Part shown: one piece after another, positions 51,301 to 63,300 of the stretch | How the letters are laid out: each line of letters begins with the position of its first letter | Numbering within the stretch: position 1 is the stretch's first letter | Assembly (NCBI GenBank): GCA_024449915.1 | Contig: JAMZAV010000167.1 | Coordinates: 1-64,000 of the forward strand | Direction of reading: 5' to 3' | DNA length: 64,000 nt | DNA from: Sweltsa coloradensis | Taxonomy: Eukaryota > Arthropoda > Insecta > Plecoptera > Chloroperlidae | Position numbers and translations under genes: made by a program | The notes under the pieces: model-generated | What the model saw: the letters and a program-made list of their open reading frames with translations, nothing else | Told to the model about the DNA's origin: nothing | Databases searched by the model: none

Positions 51301-54300
51301 CCCTACACTAAATAAATAGGTATTTTCGAGGATTTCTCAAGAAACGAGATTTTTTATGTCGGCTACCGGTATCCCCCTAGGATTTGAAAAATTGTTGGTG
51401 GCAACTGTGACCTAATAATTGTAAATCGTTATGTAATGAAATGACATACCAATATATGTCAAGTAGATGAATACTGGTGAGCTATTAGGGATTAACTCTA
51501 AAGTAGTAGGCCTAAGATATCAAATACTTACTACAGTTGTCCTTAGGGTCTTGATCATTTGATAACGACATGTAATGAACTGCAAATGTATCAAGGCCAG
51601 TGGCAGATTGCCAGTTTGTAACAGGTTTCCACTGGATGTTTGTATCATTTTCATGACTTTTACTTGGGAGCCTGCCCAGTACCAGACTTGCTGGTGTTTT
51701 CAATGAGCTTTGTGAACACACAACAATATCATTGCATACATCTAGCACAGACTGGCTTCCATTTGGGCATTCAAGCTCAGTGAGGCTCTTGTTCTCAACA
51801 TTTACAACATATGTCTTGATTGTACATTTCTGAGGAGTGCTGAAGATGACGCGTTTACTGTCTTCCGACCAACAGCGACGAGGCAGCGACTGATTGTAGA
51901 GGCCGTAGAAGCACGAACCCCCAGTTGTTTTCACATGTTGCTGTATTATGTCTATTACAGTCTCTTTCTCGTCAGTCTTCCATCGATACCGCATCAACCT
52001 GTGGGCACCATGATGAGCGCCTCCCGCCGGACGTTCCAGCCAGATGACGTATTCTCCATCAGGACTAAACCTTGGAGCTCGGACTGCCAATCCTTCATTC
52101 GACAACACACCTAATAAACAAACAAAACCAGTAAAAACTAAACATGTTTTGCAATGTGCGTGACATGATATGAACTAGACTAGCCTACTGTTTTTATTCA
52201 TGTTCTAGTTTTTACATTACAATATTGATATCAATGAGGCTGTGTGAGCAGTTTTTTTTTTAGGATCAGGTTTAGGATCAAGAGAGATGATAATTGGATG
52301 AGCATAGCGAGCGAAGCGAAGATTCCATTTCACTACACTGGAGAAAAAAATCCGGAATGTTTTTTTTTTTTCTTTTTTTCTTTTTTTTTTTTTTGTATTT
52401 TTGTGTGTTTGTTAACACGATTCCGGCTAAACCGATACTCCGATTGCAATGAAATTTTATGGAGGCCTTCGAAATCTCTGAACTTAGAACTGCCACGTTT
52501 TTGAGCGCAATCGGGAAATTTTTTCTTATAAAAAACGCAATTTTACGATTTTTTTCGATTTTTAAAAAATTTCTTCGACTTATAACACCTACACGCTTTA
52601 TCCGATTGTAATGATTTTTTCACAGAACCTTAATTTAATGAATTAAGATATTCGTGTGAAATTTGAGCGTAATCAAAAAATTATTTTTTCATGAAAATCG
52701 AAATTTTACAGGTTTTTTCTTTTTAAAACAATTCTTTGACTTATAACACCTACATGCTTTATCCTATTGTAATGATTTTTTCACAGAACTTTAATTTCAT
52801 CAATTTATATACTCGTGTTAAATTTGAGCGCAATCGAATAATTATTTCTTATGAAAATTGCAATTTTACGATTTTTTATTTTTTTAATTACGATTTATTA
52901 AAAAAATTAAGTTAATTTTTTATTTAATTTAATTTAATTTAAAAAAAATCTTCGACTAAGCAATAATTTTTTCACAGAATAACAGAAAATCCGCGTTACA
53001 CATGGCAGCTCAATGCACCAATTACGCTCATCCAACAACGCGCAACTTAAGCGTTTTCCTAGTAATATTATATACTGGTAGGGGGTAATGGCAAAATCAA
53101 ATGTTAACTGGGTTGCTTACTGGCTACTATATTGGACTATATCTTGTGCCTGGGTTTCACTGTCAAAAATAAAAATATATTTCTATTAAGAGTCCACACA
53201 TTCAGTCACAAAATTGATTCTCAATGGCAGGGGGACTATAATAGAAGGTTTCTATATTTTTGTAATTGGATGAGCGTAGCGAGCGAAGCGAAGACTCCAT
53301 TCCACTACACTGGAGAAAAAAATCCGGATTTTTTTTTCTGTTTGTATTATTGTGTGTTTGTTAACACGATTCCGGCTAAACCGATACTCCAATTGCGATG
53401 AAATTTTATGGAGGCCTTCGAAATCTCTGAACTTAGAACTGCCACGTTTTTGAGCGCAATCGAAAAATTATTTCTCATGAAAATCGCAATTTTACGATTT
53501 TTTTTCGATTTTTTGAAAATTTATTTTACTTATAACACCTACATGCTTTATTTGATTTTAATGATTTTTTCACCGAACCTTAATTTTATGAATTAAGATA
53601 TTCGTGTGAAATTTGAGCTTGATCGAAAAATTGTTTTTCATGAAAATAGAAATTTTGTGTTTATTTTTCCTTTTTTAAAACAATTTTTTGACTTACAATA
53701 CAACACCTACATGCTTTATCCTATTGTAATAATTTTTTCACAGAACCTTAATTTTATGAATTTATACATTCGTGTGAAATTTGAGCGCAATCAAATAATT
53801 ATTTGTTATAAAAATCGCAATTTTTTGATTTTTTTCTTTTTTAAAAATTACAAATTAATTAAAAATTTAAGTTTATTTTTTATTTAATTTAAATGAATTT
53901 ATAAAAAAATCTTGAACTTAGTAATAATTTTTTCACAGAACAACAGAAAATCCGCATAACACATGTCAGCTCAATGCACCAATTACGCTCATCCAACAAC
54001 GCGGCGGGACTTAAGCGTTTTTGGATGAGCGTAGCGAGCGAAGCGAAGATTCCATTTCACTACACTGGAGAAAAAAATCCGGAATGTTTTTTTTTCCTTT
54101 TTTTTTGTATTTTTGTCTGTTTGTTAGCACGATTCCGGCTAAACCGATACTCCGATTGCGATGAAATTTTATTGAGACCTTCGAAATCTCTGAACTTAGA
54201 ACTGCCACGTTTTTGAGCGCAATCGAAAAAAAATTTCTCATAAAAATCACAATTTTACGATTTTTTTCGATTTTGAAAAAATTTCTTCGATTTATAATAC

Positions 54301-57300
54301 CTACACGCTTTGTCCGATTGTAATGATTTTTTCACAGGACCTTTATTTTATGAATTTATATATTCGTGGAAAATTTAAGCGCAATCGAAAAATTATTTCT
54401 CATGAAAATCGCAATTTTACGGGGTTTTTCTTTTTTAAAACAATTCTTTGACTTATAACACCTACATGCTTTATCCAATTGTAATGATTTTTTAACAGAA
54501 CCTTAATTTTATGAATCGATATATTCGTGTGAAATTTGAGCACAATCAAATAATTATTTCTTATGAAAATCGAAATTTTACGATTTTTTTCTTTTTTAAA
54601 ATTACAATTAATTAAAAAAATTAAAAATAATTTAAAGTTTATTTTTTATTTATTTTTAAATAATCTAAAAAAAATCTTCAACTTAGTAATAATTTTTTCA
54701 CAGAACAACAGAAAATCCGCATAACACATGTCAGCTCAATGCACCAATTACGCTCATCCAACAACGCGGCGGGACTTAAGCGTTTTCCTAGTGTAATTCA
54801 ACACAGCATAGCAACATCTTGGCAATGGCAATTCTGACTCCAAACAGAGGTTAATTCCTACTATTGCAAGCGATGTAGTATTTTCTACAATGTCTCGCAG
54901 AAGGATCTCTGGAATGGTAAACCCACACAATTGAATTTTTCCTCCGATTAGCAAACACTTGACCTAATTAAACTAGGGAAACTTTGTTTAGGTACTTCAA
55001 ATAATAAATGGTTGATTCATGATAGTTTTATTCATTAAAATGTAGGGGATATTTTTACTTCAATTGGTAATGGCTTACCAGTAACAGTGCCAATGATAAA
55101 ATCAACTTCTAAGCTTGTCTTAGTATGCCAATAATACACCAAATTCAGAAGTTATGTTTATATATCATGTGTATGTACTTATTAGTAGGGATGTGCGGGT
55201 ACCCGAAAAACGGGTAATTTTCGGGTAGGTAAAATTACCCGACCTCGGGTCTGGCCGTCAATTCCTACCCGAAAAAGTCGGGTCGGGTAGAAGTAATAAA
55301 GAAACACGCCAATCTGCTCCTTTTAAACCTCCCGCTCACACGCCAAACGAACAGCTGACGTCGGAGCGGACCAATCGCTACGACGTGGGCGCGGCTTTGC
55401 TATGATGCTGTGTCCTTGGCTCTTCCGGCGCTGTTCCCGCTGGAGTAATAGGCCCTACTGACCGTCATTACTCGTCTTCTGGTTATTCAACGCTAATAAC
55501 GGCATAAAGCAAGTTGAATATTACGTACGTGGGCGAATGGTGAAAAAGAAACAACGCTAATAAACATCGTCTAATGCCTAGGAGGCGAGGCGGCAGGCCT
55601 AGAACAAAGTTGCAAATTCATCTAGAAGTCCGATCTAGTGCGCATCGTTGCGCGCAGCAGAGCGTTGGGCGGAGTCAGACCGAAAGGCTGGTGCAAACGC
55701 GCGATTTCGTCAGATGCATGGCTGGTACAAACGCATGATTTCGTCGGCCGGAAGAGAAAAATACGCGATCGCATCGGTTTTTCTTGGGGTTTTCGTATCG
55801 GAAATATTAGAAAACGATTGTTACGATATTATTTCCGAGAATAACGAACGATTGATGCAGGAAAACGATAATAGCGGGGTTTCACTGTACTAGGCTTAGG
55901 CCTACTCAAGCAAAAGTTCATAAGACGCCGATTTGGAAGTACTTTGTGTCAACACAGCCCAGAGTGGCTACCTGCAACCAATGCAAAACTGTTTTGTAGT
56001 TTTTTTTTTTTTTTAATGAATTCTCAAATAAAAAAAAATTTCACTACCCGAGCCCGACCCGAGGGTACTTCAATTACCCGAGCCCGAGGGTACTTTCAAT
56101 TACCCGACCCGAGCCCGACCCGAGTTCAAAAACCACTACCCGCACATCCCTACTTATTAGCCTAAGTATATATATATATATATTTTAGTAAAAATACAGA
56201 AATAAAAAGTGACTACACCAGGGAATGAACCCGAGACCTTGGCTTTCCGGGCCATGCTCTTACCAACTGAGTTAGGCCATATGCATGTTTTTTTATGCAT
56301 ATTGTTTTTTATGCATATTTTTTTAAATTTCTGTCTAAAGTACTAACATCAGTGTCATAGTTGCCTACTATAAAACCAAGGTTAAACATATATACTACAT
56401 GAATGATAGCAATTGTAGTAACTCGTAAAAGTTTGTCCCGACTGATGCAGCTACAACATATTTAGGCTTCCAGCTTGGATTAACTGATTTTCTAGTACCG
56501 GTATGTATATATACGATAAAATAAATTCATATGACTAGGTATGCTAGGTATACTTATAAAATCTTATTTTAAAGCTTATGTTTTGTGTTAAAAAATAAAA
56601 ATGTATTTTTGAAATAATATGATATTAATGATATGATTTGTTTATTGCTGCATTATGTGCATCTGCAACCAACATTTGTTCCAAGTTAAATTCTCTGTTG
56701 CTATGGGAACTGTCATGCGGTTCAGATGTATAATGCAACTACAATTCAGAGCTTAAAATGTACCCATCCTGTTGGTCTAGTGGTTAAGACGCCTGTCTGG
56801 AATGCGGGAGATCCGTCGTTCGATTCCCGGTTGGGGCGGACTTTTTTAATTTCTGAATTGGAGTAAATAATATGATGCCTGATGTCATGAGCAACTAACT
56901 AGGAAACGCTCAGTTGGACGCGTTGATAAGCGAGCACGTGCTATAGCTAGACCCACATTGCAATTTTTAAAATTTTAAAATTTGCGACGTTCACTGTCCA
57001 CGGGGCCATGTTTCCAATATTATTTATTATTGGCAAGGTAGGCCTATTTGGGTAAACCTTTACTTTATGGATAAATCCACCGCCATCTAGAGGACCTTGA
57101 CATCATTTCATTGGGAAAACTATTTTAACTATTTGGTAACAAATAATACACTGCTTCCTCGATAGTATTTTGATGACTTCTAGGTGGCAGTGCATAGTGG
57201 GAACCTCGTGCGACTTTTCGTTGCCATGGTAACGTTACTTTTGTTACAATGTAATTTCCATCTACACTACTTATCGGATCAAAATAAAATTAACATATCC

Positions 57301-60300
57301 GTGACCGGACGGACATTCTAAATGATTTGGCCACTTCAAATTTTGTCCCCGTTTAGTTTGAAAAAAAAAACTTTCGATTACCCTAACTTTAATGTAACTT
57401 TTTAAACTTTTTGAACGATTTTGTCACAAAACTAATGGCATTCAATCGGGAACGAAGCTTGCGGATGGTCAAAATTGGTTTACAGTTTGGTATTGTGAGC
57501 AAAGATGAGATGCGAGAGTCAATTAGCGGCTAAGCTTTGTTGTTAATTTTTAGTGTTATTTATTTTGCTCTCTACTGAACTAAAAAATATTCCAATAATA
57601 AATGATTAACTAAATAAACTAATGATAAACGAAGAATAAAAAAACATCGTAAGGGGTCATTGACAGAAAAATACTCATTCATCAACAAGCTACTTCTACC
57701 AGACTAGTAGTACTAGGTAAGTTGACTACTACTACTAGACCTAAGAAGCATTTGTAATGGCATAGGGCCTAGGCCTAGTACTTAAAAATGTAGGCCTATT
57801 TTAATGAGAAGCATCCATCCTTACGATATGCTCCATCCTTGTTTAGGTGGAAGATAAAGCTCTCTCTATTGGTGCAGTAGATGAGCCCCAGGCGTCGGGG
57901 CTCGTTATTCCAGGCCACGCCTACAATGCCTTCGCCATCTGGAGTCCACATCACCTGGCCAGGAGACAGATGAGCGGGAACTCCTTCTAACTCGGCAATT
58001 ATGTCCGTCTTGGTATCACACACCGCAATTATCGGCTGGTGCTTGCCCACCAACTGTTCTCCCCAATCTGGTCGCCACACATATTCTTCTCCCTGACAAA
58101 TAGTTTAGTTTATGAAAGGCCTATAGCCCTACACTCAATAGAATTTGTATTTTGGGCTACAAAGTAGGGTCTTAGGCTACATATAAATTAGCAAACCTAA
58201 ATTAATTTAGTAGTACAGCATACCTTCTTAGCTTTGGCATCTCCCAAACCATTCTCTCTTGGAGTTTGAGGAACAGCTTTGTAAAATGGCTCAGTCTTGG
58301 GCAACTTTTTTTCAGCGATGTATAACAATTTTTGTTCACATGGTGACCAATCAAAAGCACCAAAATCTCCTGTGTTAAACAAAGCCAAATTATTATGAAT
58401 GAGGTACCAAAAGAGGCATGAGCTAAACTAAGCAAGTTTAGGCACCATACTTTACAAAGGAACAAAGTTACTGTCAGTATTCATAAGAGATGCACATCAA
58501 TACTTTCTTCATTATCGATTATCCAAATGGTAATGTCATTATCGATAATATTGATATTACAAATAAAAAATTCAAGCCTGTTCCGACATAGATGGAATCT
58601 CAAAATGTGGTAATGAAATTCAAAACAAAACAATCTCATGCCACTCCGCCGCCGGTGACTCACTGCCTCATCTTGTCTGTGTTGTCTTTGTTTTTGCCTC
58701 CCGCTATTGGCTAAGTTTGCTCCCAAACATAAATCTTGAGGACAACACCTTGGCCCCGATTCAAGTACTACATTTTTATCCCGGGAAGCAGAATTAGCTG
58801 GTAAGTTTAGCTTTAATTTTATTGTTGTTTATGTTGATGTTTATTGTGTTATTTTATTTATTGTAAGTGTAGTATAACTCCAAATCAAATTCATGAAGAC
58901 TTATCCAGCCTCAACCAGGGATAAGAAAAAACGAAACAGATGGTGGACATTTTCAATTTTGCTTATATGTGTAAAACGAGAAAAGTTGTCACTACTCTAA
59001 TAAAACAAAGTTTAAGAGAAACCGTCTGGGGCCTAGGCCCAGATGTAGAATATTATTTATAGGACTAGTTTGCTTGGTATATAGATGAGGCCTAAATGGC
59101 TAGGATACTTAAACTGGGAACATGAATAAACATGTTTCAGTGGGGGAAAGGTACAGAAGGACGACAGCTTACCTTGAAAAACGTTAGGTAGGTCGCACAG
59201 ACACAAATAGATGAGTAGACAAAGTTGCTGATACGTTTCGACCAACTAGTGGTCTTTATCACTCAGCGTGAGTAGAGATACTAAAAGTAGTTCTAAAGCT
59301 AGCATGGTATGTACAATGAAGGCGCTGTCGGTAGGTGGTGGTAGGTGGAACTAGGTCTAGGGGAGGCAGAGCTGGGCGCGCCTGCTACCTGTTGTTCAGG
59401 TTAGGAGGCTCGCGCGATCTGGTGATGTGTTGGTGAGATAGCTCCCAGTTTCTTAGCTCCAACTGCCTGCAGTCATCGGGAAGCGCCTTGATGATTCTCG
59501 TTGTGAAACAGTCTTTGAAAGGGAGGCTGTGTTCAACAGCATGCTGGGCCACAGGTTTGTCTGGATCCATCTGTTTGACACTTTGACGGTGGCCTGTCAT
59601 ACGGGTTCTCAGTTCATTAGTGGTAAGGCCTACATACTCTGCCGGACACTGTGTGCACTTGAGCTGGTAGACTACGTTGGAGGTGAGACAGCTGTTGTGG
59701 TGATGGATGGGGGACTCATGGGAAATTACAGGGCATCAACGAGGCCACCCTCAATGCGCTCACGCCTCAATCAATCCGCACTCCTGTATTTTACCTCCTA
59801 CCTAAAATCCATAAGGAAGGTAACCCTGGTCGACCCATTGTCTCCAGCTACAACTCGCCCACCGAACGTATCTCGGCATACATCGACAGCCACCTCCAAC
59901 CATTCGTCACCAACCTGGACACCCACATCAAAGATAGCTTCCACTTCCTTGAGAAACTCAGAGGACTCGACACCCCACTGCCGGACGGTGCCTTGCTAGT
60001 CACTGTTGATGTCACGTCGCTGTACACCAACATACCCATCATCCAGGGCCTAGCAGCGCTGGAATCGTTTCTTGATAAGCGCCCAGCGAACACCAAGCCC
60101 AGCACGCAGTTCCTCACTCAACTTGCCCACATGGTTCTACGTTTAAACAACTTCCGATTCCAAGATAAACACTATCTTCAGATCAAAGGGACAGCCATGG
60201 GGACTCGCATGGCCCCATCGTATGCTAATCTCTTCGTGGGCAAGCTTGAGACGGACTTTCTTAAAACCCAGCAGCTATTACCTCACTGCTTTTTTAGATT

Positions 60301-63300
60301 CATTGACGATTTCTTTCTAAATTGGACCCACGGTGCTGACAGCCTAGAGCTGTTCCTTAACAATCTCAACGCATTCTCAGTCCTGAACTTCACGTGGACC
60401 GTATCTGCGTTTCACGTCACCTTCTTGGACGTGGACATCTTCCTCTATGAAGGCAACATTAGCACCAAGGTCCACTTCAAACCGACCAACAGTCAACAGT
60501 ACTTGCACAACAGCAGCTGTCACCCAACCTACACTAAACATACCCTACCTTTTCCGTTAGCAGTGCGTGGCAGACGCATATGCTCTGACCCGGAAGGACT
60601 CTCATACTATTGTGACAGAATCACCAACGCGTTTGTAGCTCGGGGGTACGAACGTGACGTGGTTCGACAGCGGATCTCCAGGCCGCAAACCCAGAAGACC
60701 CAGGTGGCCAACACGAACAATAGCGCCATCCCCCTAGTGACGCGCTGGCACCCGGGGCTGCAGAGACTTAACGGCATAATCAAGAGTGGACTGCCCATCC
60801 TTGAAGCTGCCCCTAAGACTCATCATCTGGCCAACAAGATACCACGTGTCTTCTTCAGACGACCACCTAACATAGGAGATTCGCTTATCAAACGGGACCC
60901 CACTAGGCCTCCAACTCGTCCGCAGAGAGCTCCTCCAATAGGATCTTACCCCTGCAACCGCCCTAGGTGCAAAACCTGCCCTATGCATCCACCTACCAAG
61001 ACATTCACTGCTGAAGCCACAGGGGTCACCTACCCCATCCATCACCACAACAGCTGTCTCACCTCCAACGTAGTCTACCAGCTCAAGTGCACACAGTGTC
61101 CGGCAGAGTATGTAGGCCTTACCACTAATGAACTGAGAACCCGTATGACAGGCCACCGTCAAAGTGTCAAACAGATGGATCCAGACAAACCTGTGGCCCA
61201 GCATGCTGTTGAACACAGCCTCCCTTTCAAAGACTGTTTCACAACGAGAATCATCAAGGCGCTTCCCGATGACTGCAGGCAGTTGGAGCTAAGAAACTGG
61301 GAGCTATCTCACCAACACATCACCAGATCGCGCGAGCCTCCTAACCTGAACAACAGGTAGCAGGCGCGCCCAGCTCTGCCTCCCCTAGACCTAGTTCCAC
61401 CTACCACCACCTACCGACAGCGCCTTCATTGTACATACCATGCTAGCTTTAGAACTACTTTTAGTATCTCTACTCACGCTGAGTGATAAAGACCACTAGT
61501 TGGTCGAAACGTATCAGCAACTTTGTCTACTCATCTATTTGTGTCTGTGCGACCTACCTAACGTTTTTCAAGGTAAGCTGTCGTCCTTCTGTACCTTTCC
61601 CCCCACTGAAACATGTTTATTCATGTTCCCAGTTTAAGTATTTATAGGACTAGATGTTTATGAATACGAATATTACACGTCTGATAAGCCCTAGGCCTCT
61701 CCTAGCCAACCCTAGGCCTGCACTATCTTGTTCTGACATACATTCCACACGAATAACTAGGCATACATAGTTGTGATTACTACTAGGAAAACGCTTAAGT
61801 CCCGCCGCGTTGATGGATGAGCTTTTTTGTAAGTTTTTAGTTTGCGTATGACCACTTTTCCTTTGCAAGTGCTTTTTGAATGCATTGTAGGTGATTGTTG
61901 TCAAGTTTCTATTGTTCATTGTTAATTGTTATTATAAACCTCAAAAAAATCATATTAAAACCTTTATTTCTATGGATTCTGGCTAACTTTTTCAACTTTT
62001 TCTTTCAAAAGGTACTAGCCCCTACATCACCATAACCTTAATGTCCATGTGAAATATGAACGTTGTAGCCCCACCCGTTTGGTCAGAATCGGCCCAAATG
62101 TCACAAAAATATTGCACTAAAAATAAAAAATAAACGTAAAAGTATGATATTCATGAGAAATATTTCTTCGATTGTACTAAAAAATGTGGCACGTCTAAGT
62201 TCAGAGATTTCAAAGGTCCCCTCAAATTTTCATCAAGATCGCATATGCCGTTTTCCCAGTAGCGTGCGAACAAACAGACAAAAAAAAAACACCGAGCTTA
62301 ATTTTTTGGGGGGGTCAGTGAAATTGAAGACTTCGCTTTGCTCATCCAAAAAGCCTAATGCAGATAAATAGGGCTGTGAACGGGTACCCGTTGATAATAA
62401 CCAGGGTAATGTCCCCAGGGGTAGTCGTCGGGTACTTGTTTCACTGTTTTTCGCCTCAAATTCCGCTCAATTAAACGCAACCGCTGGCCAGTCTTTCAAT
62501 CGTCAGAGCGCAGCAGCGGCAGTAAGTGATTCATCATTAATAAGTGCTCGAATTTTGTCTGTGTCGAGCTCGAGTGAGTGACGTCACCAACACGCTATGC
62601 GCACACCACTATTCATTGTAATCGGCCGATAAGTGACTGGCGGAGATATTTATGCTTTCCGTCAATCCTTCTGAAAGTCGTTTTTAACAGCTGGACATTA
62701 GAAACGAGCATCTATGGCTTCCAAGACCGTCGACAAGTTCACGTTCATGAGAATGTGTGTGTTAAAAATGACAACCTGTCAATATAAAGTAAATTGACTA
62801 ACATCACAAAAACTTTTTTTACCTTCTTTAACGTAAAAAAATCTTAAAATTTTCGTAATTTCGGATCCGGGGAGGCATTTGGACTAATTTGCACAGCCCT
62901 ACAGATAAACAATAGTATGATAGTCCTAAGCTTTACATTACAAAAACGTACGGTAATAATATGTCATTTCTTTTCTTTTAATGATCTCACGCAATCTCCT
63001 GTTACCGGTACTTAATAAAAATGTAAAACAAAAGGATGTGACAATTGTCATTGTTCTTTTGCTAAACTGCTGATCTACATGCCTGTGGAAGGCAGTGGAA
63101 AATAACATGTTGTGTTTGTTGTTGCATTGGAAATTGTTGATTGAATGCTAGTTGCCCCGACTTAACCAGGCCTTATTCCGCCTTATACCACCTATACCTA
63201 CCCGGGATAAAATATAAATGAATAGGGCCATTGTGACCTATCTCCCTCTGCTCAAGCGGGAAATACGAATGACGTATTTTGGGCTGTTTTCAACCGCTTA

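Larger units (their letters stand above)
59054..61653 (+). mobile_element. Penelope-like retroelement insertion with an inverted 5' copy of its 3' end
   Basis: A 15-bp target duplication TATTTATAGGACTAG lies at 59054-59068 and 61639-61653. Inside, 59105-59712 is the reverse complement of 61033-61641 (608 and 609 bp, apparently identical except for one C in a C-run). Between the arms lies a 5'-truncated coding region. About 36 bp next to the left duplication (59069-59104) is extra sequence. Inverted and truncated 5' ends are common in Penelope-like elements. The near-identity of the arms points to a recent insertion. Confidence 0.9.

Noticed and set aside
59529..59999. 156-codon plus-strand frame at the left side of the Penelope element and its partner at 60734-61216 (minus)
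   Set aside because: These are antisense readings of the 609-bp inverted arm, not proteins. The real frame is the reverse transcriptase/endonuclease frame ending at 61360.
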